Shown in pieces: positions 22,735 to 33,549 of a DNA stretch of 64,000 bases. Source of the stretch: Aphrophora alni (lineage: Eukaryota; Arthropoda; Insecta; Hemiptera; Aphrophoridae); assembly GCA_963513935.1 (NCBI GenBank), contig OY740765.1, forward strand, positions 119,727,362 to 119,791,361. The letters run 5' to 3'. Each line of letters starts with the position of its first letter. Positions within the stretch are counted from its first letter, which is position 1. The position numbers and the translations under genes were made by a program. The notes below the pieces were generated by a model. It searched no databases. It was not told the DNA's origin and saw nothing but the letters and a program-made list of their open reading frames with translations.

Positions 22735-23555
22735 TTATTTACAAAACAGTTAGATGGGTAGAAAAAGGTGCTGTTTTACAGAGATCTATTGACGTGATAA
22801 TAAAGCCATTGGAAAAGTTTGTAGAGGGAATTGGGAACTCAGCTTTAGATAGTAAGACTTTTCAGACAGTAAAACATGCGTTATCTACCTTTCCTTCATC
22901 ATGAATTACATACTCTATTAAAAAACATCGGAGAGAGATTTATCAAAAAAGAGATTTTCAATAGAGCTAAAACCTCAAGTGATCTCTTAGCTATCAACGT
23001 AGATGACACCAAGAATTTGCATCCTTCAGCTCAGGGTGGCCTAGGGTTCGGTGCATCTAATAAAGTTTCAAAATTTAATAAAACAGTAAAGGAGCTGCAA
23101 GTTTTGATTTTTTAAGAAGGAATGTATATATTATTTTCAGCAATATATAAAAAATTATGTGAGAAGTTACCACTTAAATACAAACTGATCCGAGGTGCTA
23201 CATGTCTCTCTCCCTATGTTATGAGTAGCGAAAGTGTACGAAAATCCAGGATTACCACAGCCCTCGAAGGTTTCGTGGAAAAAAAAAACATTTCAGTTTA
23301 GGAACAGCAGACAGAATTAAAAGAAAATATGAAAAACTGTGTGTAGCTGAGAGTAAGCAATTATTAATTGACGAAAAGAAAGATTAGATATTTTTCTAGG
23401 TCGATTATTAAAAAATGTAAATATCACAGATCAGTACTTCATTGTTTTGTTAACCAAATTTTGGTAATTTTTCGTGGAAACGCAGATGTAGAACGAGGGT
23501 TTTCAATCAACAGTTAATGCTTAATAACTGGTCTGGAAGAAAAGTCTTATATTTC

Positions 23556-23612
<57 letters not shown>

Positions 23613-23868
23613 TAAATGCTGGAGGCATCAAGCATTTGAAATTAATAAGAAAATGATAAATTATGCAAGATGTGTCTCATTAAGAAGAAAAGAAGCTCTT
23701 GAGCAAAATAAATCAGAAGTAGAAACTAAAAAAATTAGCAAAAGGAAACTTATAAAGCAGGTGCAGGAACTGCGGGAGAAAAGAAAGATTATATGGTCTT
23801 TGAAAAGTGAGGAACTAGCTAACTTGGACTCTGAAATAGAAGAAATTTCTAAGAAGCTGAAGAAATAA
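22735..23868 (+). pseudogene. Degenerate transposon-type protein (hAT-like C-terminus)
   Basis: Three open pieces with stops and frameshifts between them appear to be one dead gene. 22876-23115 reads INVDDTKNLHPSAQGGLGF. About 23140-23290 reads KLCEKLPLKYKLIRGATCLS. About 23480-23530 carries NADVERGFSIN-like sequence, resembling the ADxERxFS segment of hAT transposase C-termini. 23653-23868 is a Lys/Glu-rich coiled coil (RRKEALEQNKSEVETKK) ending at a TAA. A (TA)n array at 23560-23605 interrupts the frame. The call is by motif resemblance only and the exact superfamily is uncertain. Confidence 0.55.
23560..23605. repeat. (TA)n microsatellite
   Basis: Pure TA dinucleotide array of about 23 units inside the dead transposon gene. 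Confidence 0.95.
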
Positions 23869-23889
23869 AAAAAAAAAAATTGTGTCAAT

Positions 23890-24480
23890 GGATGATGGCT
23901 AATTTGTTGAACATATTTAATTTGTGTAAATAATTTATATATAATTAATTTCTCGTTGACTTTAAAATAATTTTCTAGTAATGATTTACCTGATCTGTAA
24001 ATAGTTTAAATGTTGGACAAAAAGTGAACATGTAAAATAAACCAGTTAACATAATAGTTATGCAAGCCAAGACCTACAATAAATCATCTAAGTATTTGTT
24101 ATTTATAACTACAGTATTTATAAAGTTAAAATTTGCTGTTTTTTTAAAGATTTTCAAATAGACTATCTAGATACTGAAGTTGTTATAAAAAAGGTATTGT
24201 AAACAGTTTTTAATAGTTAATTTCTAAATGTAAAAATGTGAAAAGTAATTACTTATGAAATACATAAATTTACGTTGATAATGAGCTTTTTATATGCAGG
24301 TCACTAAAAGTTACTAAAAAGTCATGAATTTTGCTTTCTGAAAAAATTCAGTACCAAGTGTTAGTAGACAACCTGATGTTGATCCTCCAGCGTTGACTTT
24401 CAGACCTGTCAATAAGCCGGTTAGGCCTACTACCTGACAGACAATTTTATTATAAATAGAAGTGGCATTTACTCCCTAGA
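23890..24480. other. Intron sequence, nothing recognised
   Basis: AT-rich. No coding or repeat signature was recognised. Confidence 0.55.
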
Positions 24481-24796
24481 CTTCAGCTTTAAAAGTTTTT
24501 TTTTGTGTACTTCATAAATTTCCCTAACTAGCTTGTGTGTATTCCCTTGGTTAGTTAGGGCGAAGATTTTCCTAGCTGGGTTGCTTGTTGCTTCAAAAGA
24601 TGCATCTGGGCCGAAGTCTTCTACGTCCTAATGCTTCACATTTTTTATGTATATGTTCTGCAAGGTCTAAGTGCTGATTACATAGTCTGCATTTCAAGTT
24701 TCCTTGGAATAACCCATGGAATTAAGGTTACTTCTTGAAAGCGCCATGACCTGATATGAAGCTTAAGATTTTCCTCACATTTCGTTTACTTTGGCC
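24481..24796 (-). pseudogene. LINE C-terminal zinc-knuckle fragment (first copy)
   Basis: The minus strand reads GLFQGNLKCRLCNQHLDLAE and then CEALGRRRLRPRC, a Cys-Cys-His-Cys knuckle as found after RNase H in I/R1/Jockey-type LINEs. The same segment recurs diverged at 25462-25752. The two copies are separated by tandem repeats. Confidence 0.75.
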
Positions 24797-24834
24797 ATTT
24801 TGTCACTTGGCCCGTTATATTTCTCTACTCTTCA

Positions 24835-25450
24835 TATAAACAAATGTTAAAAAGAACAGCCATTGAATACTTTGATAAACTCTTATGGTCGAAAAAGAAA
24901 TAAGAAATGGTCAAAAGAGACCTGATAGGAAAGATGATTTTTTTTCGGCTTTTAAATGGGTACAACCTCTTGGTCATCATCATATTATATATATATACAT
25001 ACATATATATATATATAAAATGTTAAAAAGAATAGCCATCAAATATTCTTATTAGAGTCATATGGTCGAAGGGAACAAAAAGATGGTCAAAAGAGACCTC
25101 ATAGGAATGATGATTGTTTTTCTTTTTTAAGTGGGTAAACCCTTCTTGGTCAACATCACTTTAGATATAAAAAAAAGTTTAAAAAAAACACTCATCGAAT
25201 AGAATCGGCCATCTATTAGAGTCATATGGCTGGAAGAGAACAGAGATTTTTAACTCACCTCATAGGAAAGATGTTTTTATTTTTCTTCTTCTTTAAATGG
25301 TAAAACCTCTTGGTCATAATCACTTTATATATATAAAACAATGTTAAAAAGAACAGCCAACGAATACTTTAATAGAGTCATATGGTCAGAAGGGAACAAG
25401 GAGATGGTTAAAAATAACCTCATTGTTATTTTTATTTATAAGTGGGTTTT
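24835..25450. repeat. Tandem repeat, ~160-180 bp unit, about four copies
   Basis: Each unit contains ATGTTAAAAAGAACAGCCA, GAGTCATATGGTCGAAG, GATGGTCAAAAGAGACCTCA and TAAAACCTCTTGGTCAT followed by a TATATA stretch. Starts are near 24845, 25019, 25167 and 25336. Copies are diverged, with small indels. It lies between two copies of a LINE 3'-terminal segment and may be a 3'-UTR repeat of that LINE or an independent satellite. Confidence 0.8.
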
Positions 25451-25461
25451 ACCTCTTACAC

Positions 25462-26630
25462 ATTTCAGTCTGAAAGACTTTTTGTGTCCTTCTTAAATTC
25501 CTAACTAGCTTATGTTTATTCCCTTGGTTAGGGTCACGATTTTTCTATTTAGGTTACTTGTCGCTTCAAAGGTCGCATCTGGGCCGAAGTCTTCTACGTC
25601 CTAATGCTTCACATTTTCAAAGTATGTGTTCTGCAGTTTCTAAGTGCTGATTACATAGTCTGCATTTCAGGTTTCCTTGGAACAGTCCCATAGGAATGCC
25701 ATAGCCTGATACAAAGCGTAGGATTTTCTTCAGATTTCGTTTACTTTGTGAAGTGACGAATTTAGAGAGTTTCAGATCTGGTTGGACCAGTGATCTGTAT
25801 AGTTTACCCGTGGAGTATTTAGTCCATCTTTCCTCAATTTCTGAGTTTAGCCATTGTTTTAGAGTATCTTTTGCTAATGCTTTAGTTATTCTGCATACAG
25901 GTTCTGGTTCTATGAAGGATCTCTTGGTCCTATTTTTGTCTGCCTTTTTGTTACCTTCTTATCCTCTAAGACTTGGTATCCATCTGAGTTTTACCTGGTA
26001 TTGTGTCGAAAGCGTAGTTAAGGTTTGGTGACAATTCCACACTAATGATGAATAGTTTTTGTATGAGCTTACAGACTTTATGGCAGCCTGGCTCTCCGAC
26101 CGGATAATGATATACTCGTTGGTGTTATCCTTTAGCTAAGCACAGTTGTGCGCATTTCAGTATTGCCATGACTTCTGCTTGTAATACAGTTGTGTATATT
26201 CCCAAAGCTATACTTATATTTTCCTTGATTGTTTTACCATATATTCCCGCATCTGCACCGAAGTTATGAGATCCATCAGTATAGTATTCTATAATATTCT
26301 GTATTGGAGATCAGTCTCTGTCAATATCCTTTCTCTCTTGGATGATAACTTCAAATGGTATAGTCCATGAGGTTGTTTTACTGATGTAATCATTTTTCAT
26401 TGTAAGTACATAATTATACGATTTATGTTTATGCGATTGGTAGCATGTCCTTTTTGCCAATGGTTTTCTTTCCACATTCCAGAGTATTCCATTCTATATG
26501 CCGCTGAACTTGCCTCAGCTATTATATTGAGATCTAGTGGAACTATTCCTAACAAAACTTCTATAAGAACCCAAGCACTACCCAACTCACCCCCTCATGG
26601 GGGGCTGACGTTTGTGCTCGTGGGATAAAA
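25462..26630 (-). pseudogene. LINE RNase H and zinc knuckle (R1/I-like), broken
   Basis: From high to low coordinates on the minus strand: a linker (LLGIVPLDLNIIAEASSAAY, 26555 down); RNase HI with YYTDGSHNFGADAGIY near 26290-26240; QAEVMAILKCA near 26180-26150; IRSESQAAIKSV near 26095, where the family has Asp (RSDSQ) and this copy Glu; QVKLRWIPSLRG near 25990-25960; then the zinc knuckle KCRLCNQHLETAEHIL near 25680-25620. Stops and frame changes make it a pseudogene. RNase H would remove the RNA strand during reverse transcription. The RT domain is absent, so this is a 5'-truncated insertion. Confidence 0.82.
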
Positions 26631-26639
26631 ATATCTCGC

Positions 26640-27230
26640 ATCATAGAATCCCAAACTAAGCTAAGATAGGACTAGCCACCTCAATTGATATCACACTCAC
26701 ACCGAGAAAATATTTAGAATCCAGAACAATTAAAATACCACCAAAAAAAGGAGGAAAAGAAGGAACCTGAAAGGAGAGGGGAAGGGTAGATCCATCCCTG
26801 ATGGCAAAAAAAAGTATGTGCATATATATATATGTCATAGGATTTTAAATTATACAATTGATTCGAAAAAAGAAGAAAAAAAAGGTAATCTGTAAGTTCA
26901 CAATTATCATATTAATAAATATGAAACATTTGTATTTTAAGCCCCTTTTTTTCCTTCTTTGTTTTGCTATTTTTTCTTTTTTCTATTCTTTTTTTCGGGG
27001 CGGATTGATAACTAATGAAAATTATATACTGAAATATTAAAAATAATACAAAATATTTAAATGTATAAGTTATTATTAACACTACTTACAGGATACCAAT
27101 TAAAAATCAAGAGATTTAACCCTAAGTGTAACTATGGATATCAAGGTAAGGAATTGGAGAAGAATGGGTAGCCATACAATCAGTTGTTACTTATGTCTAA
27201 CCCTAAAATGAAGAACAATAATACTTGAAG
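26640..27230. other. Intron sequence, nothing recognised
   Basis: AT-rich, with purine-rich tracts near 26740-26790 and a T-rich tract near 26945-26995. The open frames here resemble no known protein. Confidence 0.55.
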
Positions 27231-27342
27231 TACAATAAAAAGGGCTATAATAATTTGAATTTGCCCCTAACCACAATCACTGGAACTTAATAAGACACAA
27301 TTATCTGATTGATTGTTCTTTATTAATTATATCCACTTAATG

Positions 27343-27385
27343 CCCTGATGTACATTTCGATAACATGGTTATCATCATCGGAGGG
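27343..27385 (-). ncRNA. Hammerhead-ribozyme-like motif (candidate)
   Basis: On the minus strand: CCCT, then CCGATGA, U, stem GATAAC/GTTATC, GAA, self-complementary ATGTACAT, C, then AGGG pairing with the initial CCCT. This is the layout of a type I hammerhead (stem I, CUGAUGA box, stem II, GAAA box, short palindromic stem III, cleavage after C). Two deviations weaken it: CC instead of CU in the core, and an extra U before stem II. A second copy is at 27562-27603. No activity is shown. Confidence 0.33.
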
Positions 27386-27561
27386 TTTTGCTTATAAACT
27401 AAATCTAACCTTACATATCTATTACTAAAATAAATGTTATCCATGTTATCGAAATGTACATCAGGGCATTAAGTGGATATAATTAATAAAGAACAATCAA
27501 TCAGATAATTGTGTCTTATTAAGTTCCAGTGATTGTGGTTAGGGGCAAATTCAAATTATTA

Positions 27562-27603
27562 CCTGATGTACATTTCGATAACATGGTTATCATCATCGGA
27601 GGG
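27562..27603 (-). ncRNA. Hammerhead-ribozyme-like motif, second tandem copy
   Basis: Same core as 27343-27385, repeated with the 218 bp unit. Stem I is one base pair shorter because the outer C is replaced. Confidence 0.3.
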
Positions 27604-27834
27604 TTTTGCTTATAAACTAAATCTAACCTTACATATCTATTACTAAAATAAATGTTATCCATGTTATCGAAATGTACATCAGGGCATTAAGTGGATATAA
27701 TTAATAAAGAACAATCAATCAGATAATTGTGTCTTATTAAGTTCCAGTGATTGTGGTTAGGGGCAAATTCAAATTATTATTGTGAATTTCACCACAGTGC
27801 TCAACAAGATTGTATCTGTATAATAAAAAGGGCT

Positions 27835-29380
27835 GTCGTAAAATTTTGGTTAGAAAATGGAAAAGTGAAAGGATAGTTAAGTAAGGAGGTTTTTCTTTGT
27901 TTTGGGGAAAATCGGTATTCAAACTAGATCCAATCCGAATCTGTGGGTCGCCACTGAGGTGTCGGATGGCATTATTCCCACATAAGGATTTCTAGATGGT
28001 TAACTACCCTGATCCATTATAATGTCCGCAGTGACATCTCTTTCCTGCGGTACAGGCCTCTAGCGCAAGGTAACTATTACAACTGACTGTTTAAGTGTAG
28101 AAGAAATCTGCATTTAAGGGGCTTTTTAGTTCATCACTGGTTGTCTTCTTTCTGTACTATTCAGAACTGATTTGTCAGCCGTAAGCTCTCAGTAACTATA
28201 ATTGGATAAGAGTGCCTTTCATTAAGGCGAGACAACCCCCAAAAAAACCAGACCAAAAATAGATGTAAATCCTGATAGGTTCCTGATACTTGAGTAACCT
28301 TATGAACCGTCCCAAATATTTCAAAAGGTGTTCTTGGTGGAAGGAAATTGAGGTTGGGTCATTAGGATAAGCTGTGTGCCGATGATAGAGAATAAAAAGA
28401 TTATTTAGAGGTGTATAGTCACACTTTACACGTTTTTTGACTAATCCTATATCAAATATAAATGTGTTAAAGAAGAAAAATAGGGTAGAAAAAATGGAAA
28501 GTTCCACAGGAGAGGACATTACTATACTAATAAAGACTGAAATTTTATAAGGTCTGACTGGCAATAAATGGGGTGGGATAAAAAAGGAAAAGTTTGGTCT
28601 CTGGTGTAAAAGGATTTGGCGTAGGATATGGTAATAGCCAAGCTTTATTTTGTTTTGTTTATTTTATTTTTATGTTTTTTTTGTTTTTGTTTTGCCTTTT
28701 TTTGTGTTTGCTAATTTCCTAAATCTATCTTAAGTAACAGAAATAATTGGGATAGGAGTAAATTATACACGGCAATCACACAACCGTTGCTGGCCCAATA
28801 ACCATAATGCTTACAGACCAACCCCAATGCCAAAGCCTTTCTATTTTATTCAAATTTTGATTCTTTACTTTAATTCCTGGTTAAACTTTAATCTTCTAAC
28901 TAAACTTATACAACACATTTCCAAAATTTATGTTTATTTATAAGTTTTATTCAACTTTCAAATTATACCATTTCATCTAACTTTTTTAATATTAATTTTT
29001 CCAACAATTATGCAAGAATCTTTTGTTCTTATAATTCTTTATTTATTACAGAAATACCAAGGTTTTTTGAATTTGGTTAATTTTGAAAAAACTTAATTCT
29101 TCATTTAAATTTGCTGTAGCGCATGTTAGTTTATATGAAATAACCGTAATAGATCTGTATTACATACAACTTGTACTACAATTGCACATCCTTTAACATT
29201 ATTATTTCATATTTTCATAATTCATCAAATATGATTTTTTTTATTCAAAATCTACCAACATACGATTTTACTGTCAATACGAGTAGGCGAAAGTTGGTTA
29301 CAATTCAGCCAAACCTTGTAATAAGAAAAAATTTTGATTTTTCTCTTTTTTGACCAAAATATAATCCCATACAACGAATT
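27835..29380. other. Intron sequence, nothing recognised
   Basis: Mixed-composition sequence with somewhat higher GC at 27930-28080. The longest open frame (28564-28196, minus, 122 codons) has no recognisable domain. A T-rich tract lies at 28645-28705. Confidence 0.5.
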
Positions 29381-29384
29381 TCTG

Positions 29385-29800
29385 TTGTAGCACCTTACTT
29401 CCTTTCTCCTGGTAACTTTCTGTTATAACTTTAACAACTAACAACACAGGTTAATAAAAACTTATTTTTCTCTCATGAAAATGGAGACTAAAAATAAATA
29501 TCATCCGTGTGTTTCGTTTCATTTCCGATATCAATTCTGTCTGATTCTGATATCATTTTGACTGTTTTTTTCTCATTTATTTTATTAGTTCACACTTTAT
29601 CGTTTTTATTGCAGTATTATTCCATCAGTTTGCGCCTTGTTCGGAAACCAAACCAGGATCGTAAAAGCAAGACCTACTCAGAAAACCGTGCCGAGTTCAT
29701 AAAATTGAACCCAGCTCAGAAAATCATGTCGAGCTCCATAAATCTAGCCGAGCTCGAACATTCAAGCTGGGCTCGAAATTTGGAAGACTCGTACAACCCT
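29385..29800 (+). repeat. Dispersed repeat, copy related to 37690-37930
   Basis: Shares TTAATAAAAACTTATTT, TTTTTCTCATTT and TTGCAGTATTATT in the same order with 37735-37890. The two copies have an exon of Sin3A between them, so they are independent insertions and not LTRs of one element. The 3' part here is rich in GAGCTC/GAGCC-type words, as is 39290-39400. Confidence 0.5.
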
Positions 29801-30084
29801 ACAGTTAATGGCTTGGGGATGACTTCCAGACTTGGTTACTTATGTGTACGAATTGATAGGCCACCAATTTGAGTCTCTCCTCTCAAACATCTTACCACTT
29901 CATTTACCTTTTCATCCACACAAGTTACACTATATACCCCCGGATATTTTTTTAAATCCCTATAAAAAAATACTTTTCATCTTTTTTAAATCCCCAATCC
30001 CTGCACACACATTACCTTACCTCCATCAACAACAACACAATTCTTTTTCTTCTACCAACCTAAGTCTATATAAATATAGTTAGA

Positions 30085-30786
30085 TTAAATTGTTTTTTTC
30101 CTCGCTGGGACAAAGAAGGACTCCCCTGAATGTTCCGTAAAGTAACCGGCTCCAGATTTTGATTCTGTGGAGTTCAATGACCCATCAGTGTAAATCCTAT
30201 AGTGACTTTCATATCTTGAGTGTATAACTTCAAGGGCGGCAGCTTTTTGCATTTCTATAGGGTCGTTTTTAGATGTCAGTCCAGGGAGGTCTAATTCAAT
30301 CTTTGGTGGTTGAAAGTTCCATGGTGGGATGCAGTTGACAGTAGGGTAGGGTACTGGGGTGATGTCCGATGCATTTATCATCACAGTTGTTGTCCAGTAA
30401 TTAAAGGAAGACTTGTGATGAGCCTCCTGTGGGTCTGGTCTGAGGGCTGGAAATGATGTAGGGTCCGCAGATATTTGAAGAAATTTGTGCCAGACTACTT
30501 TCTGAATGTATACTTTCAGGGGCTCCACATTGAGCTCAATTTCCATGGCTCGTATTGGAGTTGTTTTTGGGCATCCTAGGCATATTCTAAGGGCTGAGTT
30601 TTGGATTGTATTTAATTTGTTTAGATGTGTTTTTGCAGCAGAGCTCCAAATTTCTTCTCCGTACATCATTTTTGATCGGATGAATGATACAAAGAACTGT
30701 CTCAGCATGAGAGTATCTGCTCCCCATGTTCTATTAGCAACAGCCTTGAGCAGATTTAATCTTTTTGTGCATTGTATTGAGGTAAT
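30085..30786 (-). pseudogene. LINE reverse transcriptase C-terminus and RNase H start
   Basis: One 234-codon open stretch on the minus strand. CTKRLNLLKAVANRTWGA and FIRSKMMYGEEIWSSAAK, then LNKLNTIQNSALRICLGCPK, form the RT thumb region of I/Jockey-type LINEs. After a linker, YRIYTDGSLNSTESKSGAGY is the start of RNase HI with its first catalytic Asp. The sequence is lost after FFVPARKK. The 5' end begins directly against the (ATT)n tail of another LINE at 30787, as expected for a 5'-truncated insertion. The frame is intact within the fragment, suggesting modest age. Confidence 0.85.
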
Positions 30787-31066
30787 AATAATAATAACAC
30801 TTCGAGAAAAAATAAGAAAAAAATCCAAGGTTAAGTTTAGTACGAACTATTAACAAGGTTGTCTTGAAAAATTATCTGTCCCTTTGATAATGATCCAGAG
30901 GTCCGAGTCCTATCCTGATCAAGATATTGACATTTGAAAATTAAATGCTGTGGATTTTCCTCTTGCAGGCCACATTTCCTGCATAGTGGTTCTCTAGTGA
31001 ATGTTCTCATCCTGTGCATGTGTTTTCTCAGTAGGCCGTACCCTGTGATTAACCTAAGTTAGGTTA
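30787..31066 (-). pseudogene. LINE 3' end: zinc knuckle and (ATT)n tail
   Basis: The minus strand reads LITGYGLLRKHMHRMRTFTR and then CRKCGLQEENPQHLIFKC, the C-terminal Cys-His knuckle of I-type LINEs. After a short 3' UTR an ATTATTATTATT tail lies at about 30787-30798. Such trinucleotide tails are typical of I-clade elements. It is 5'-truncated near 31066. It precedes the RT fragment (30085-30786) in the same orientation, so two elements lie head to tail. Confidence 0.78.
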
Positions 31067-31069
31067 AAT

Positions 31070-31360
31070 AAAATTTGTTGACTGTGTCACCTTTCTTGTA
31101 TTACACCTGTCCTAAAGAAGGTCAGATGTAACTTGCTTAGAGGACAAGAATTTAAAGTTTACTCATCCTTAATCTTGATATATTCCTCTACCTGCTCTCG
31201 CGCTCTTTCTGAGCCCAAGTGCTGATAGCCTGCACAGCCAGCCTCTTGGATATGCCACAGAACACTTTGGGTCCCATATATTTTGCCGCTGATGATACTC
31301 ATTAAATTTGAGTATGTAATGAATGTTTAAAATTTTTGCTTTGATATGTCTTGTCCGAAG
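31070..31360. other. Intron sequence, nothing recognised
   Basis: Short AT-rich stretch between LINE remnants. Confidence 0.5.
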
Positions 31361-31870
31361 AAATAAATCAAATTGAAAAGATATAAGAAGCTAAATTATA
31401 CTTTGAAATTTACAAGAGTACAGAAAGCTCTGAATTTACGAATTTCTTTAGAACTTACAAAAAAATTTATGAAGAGTCATGAGTATCAAAAGCTTATGAT
31501 TTTAATAAAGAAATCCGAAAGTCAGAGAATGTAACTAAAACAGCATGGAAATTTATAAATAATACTGATGTTGAAAAGCCACTGTATACAATACACAAAC
31601 TGGAAGTGAAAGAAAAATATATAACCAATCCACTGGAAGTTGCGGCGGTTTTCAGTACTTTTTTTGCTTCAGTTGGGTAATCTCTTTTTAAACAGTCTGT
31701 ATCAACACGCTACCCCTTTGTATCGTTACGGTAAATTCTTGTGCAAATATAAATATAATTGTAACATCTAATCTTGTAAATAAATGATGCACAGCAGAGA
31801 GAGTGAGAAACACTGAACTACTCAAGGTCATGCAGAGCGGGGAGGCATGCACATGCAAACCCAGGTGACC

Positions 31871-31878
31871 TATAAATA
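31871..31878 (+). promoter_or_regulatory. TATA box of the LTR-like insertion
   Basis: TATAAATA lies ~175 bp inside the insertion. AACAAGAGTCACTT, 33-46 bp further on, could be a start region. Confidence 0.45.
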
Positions 31879-31926
31879 CGAGCCACATTGGGTTCAAAAT
31901 TTTTCTGTTTAACAAGAGTCACTTAC

Positions 31927-31928
<2 letters not shown>

Positions 31929-32001
<73 letters not shown>
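31929..32001. repeat. (CT)n microsatellite
   Basis: About 36 CT units, just downstream of the TATA box in the LTR-like insertion. Confidence 0.97.
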
Positions 32002-32005
<4 letters not shown>

Positions 32006-32079
32006 CTCTTCTTACCTAAATTCACTTCTTTCTTTATTGTTCCTAACTGTCTTTCCTACCATGGTTTGTGGCAGCATGG

Positions 32080-32300
32080 ATACCCTGTTTGTTGTCTGAG
32101 GGTTGATCCCTTAGGGATGAGCGTTACCTCTGTGATCTGTCGGCTGATCCTGGCACCACGGACTTCTCTGTTTGTTGTCTGAAAGCTTATCCCTCCAGGA
32201 CCAACGTTCCAAACTTCCGAGTTGTCTGTCGGTTGATCCTGATGCACTCTACCTAATTCGTTGACTGAGGGCTAATCCCCTTGGGACAAACTCCCTTCTA
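32080..32300 (+). repeat. ~84 bp tandem repeat, three units
   Basis: TGTTTGTTGTCTGAGGGTTG at 32087, TGTTTGTTGTCTGAAAGCTT at 32170 and a diverged TAATTCGTTGACTGAGGGCT at 32254 start successive units. Each contains CTGTCGG(C/T)TGATCCTG or a relative. Confidence 0.75.
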
Positions 32301-33260
32301 ATTCCTACCATGTCATTTCCTACTGAATATTTGTCGAAGCCCTTCTGATAACTAAACGATAGCACCTCTATCCTTAGTCTAAGCCCGAACCAGCTCCGAA
32401 GAGTACTAAACAGAAAAAATTAATAATAATAATGATATCCTACACTCTATGGTGTTAATTCCAATGAGTGAGGAGAATATCACTTAAAATAATAAAAAGT
32501 TTTAAATCTAAGAAAACAATCGATGCAGAAGGAATATCCATTTGTCTTTAGAAACAATGTTTACAGGAACTTGCAGAGTAATTGTTATAAATTCACCCCT
32601 TTCAGAAGAATTGTTCCCTGATCAATTGAAAGTGGCTAAGATAATTCTCATATATAAAAAGGGGAGCAGAAAAGAAGTTGGTAATTGCAGGCCCATAGCC
32701 ATATTACCAGCATTCAGCAAAATATTTGAAAAAGATATTCTTGCTTAAGCTAATAAACTATTTAAACAAGTATAGAATTTTATCTATTAACCAGTTTGGC
32801 TACCAAAAGGGAAAGTCTACCACAGATGTAATAAATAATATCATTGACTTTGTAACAGAAGGCTTGGATAAACATAAAAATGTAGCATGCATATTCCTAG
32901 ACTTCTCCAAAGCCTTCGACTGTGTCAATAATTACCTACTGGTGAAGAAGTTATGCAGTTGTGGTGTAAAAGTCTCAGATTAAAATGGCTGGATTGATTT
33001 TTGTCCAACAGGATACAGTGTATCCAAGTTGCAACAGACTGTCAAGAAAGATTCAGATGAGCTATGGAATCTTTCAGGGATATGTTGTAGAACCATTGCT
33101 GTATATAAATAATTTGTCATCTCATATTGAAGCTGATGGCTTAATTAAATTTGTAAATGACAAAACAATTAACTTCAAATCAGATTCCATACAATATCTA
33201 GAAATACAATCCTTTATTGAAACTAATGCCGCAAGTCAATATTTTCCTATTTTTCTGCAC

Positions 33261-33549
33261 TTGAACATAGATAAACAAAATGTTTATATTTTAATTTAAA
33301 ATACTAGAGATAACAGTGGTCCTGGTGTTGCTCTGGATGAGAAATTAATTAAAGAAATGCACTCAGCAAAGTTCCTTGGCTTGATTATTGATAATCAGTT
33401 AACTTGGAAGGAACACATAAACAGTATATGTAGAAAATTATGTTCAAACCTACAGGTTGCGGCAAAAGTCAGTTAACCGAAAATGCAGCTTAGCTATAAC
33501 TTGTATTTTACATAACTATAATAGTATTATTTTAATTTACCTGTTAGAT
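33261..33549. repeat. 289 bp direct repeat, left copy
   Basis: Identical by eye to 34470-34758 (constant offset of 1209). It begins TTGAACATAGATAAACAAAA and ends TTAATTTACCTGTTAGAT. It holds the end of the LINE RT segment and the left end of the small transposon. It abuts the poly-T (poly-A) end of the minus-strand LINE insertion. Confidence 0.95.

Larger units (their letters stand above)
27247..27821 (-). mobile_element. Hairpin retroelement insertion with tandem 218 bp unit
   Basis: A 575 bp insertion is bounded by the 13 bp direct repeat AATAAAAAGGGCT (27234-27246 and 27822-27834). Inside, ~110 bp (27249-27370, TAATTTGAATTTGCCCCTAA...) is repeated inverted at about 27440-27560 and again at 27657-27778. 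The segment starting CTGATGTACATTTCG is a direct tandem repeat with a 218 bp period (27345 and 27563). The outer ~40 bp at 27781-27821, read on the minus strand, resembles the first bases of the insertion at 46026. A variable-length target repeat, a hairpin and partial tandem organisation fit a Penelope-like element or retrozyme remnant; that is inference. Confidence 0.65.
31696..32406 (+). mobile_element. Solo-LTR-like insertion in the LINE
   Basis: 711 bp lie between two copies of TAAACAG (31689-31695 and 32407-32413), exactly where the LINE reading frame is interrupted. It contains a TATAAATA box (31871-31878) in a promoter-like setting, a (CT)n array, and three ~84 bp tandem units starting TGTTTGTTGTCTGAGGG. 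The ends (TCTGTATC...AAGAGTAC) are not the canonical TG...CA, so the solo-LTR call is tentative. The insertion itself is well supported. Confidence 0.6.

Noticed and set aside
27249..27780. Repeat-spacer array resembling CRISPR
   Set aside because: Eukaryotic context, 218 bp tandem unit and long inverted arms; no short regular repeats or cas genes.
28196..28564. 122-codon minus-strand frame as a gene
   Set aside because: No domain, start context or splice support; composition is like the surrounding intron.
29507..29872. 121-codon plus-strand frame as a gene
   Set aside because: It runs through a dispersed repeat and has no recognisable protein similarity.
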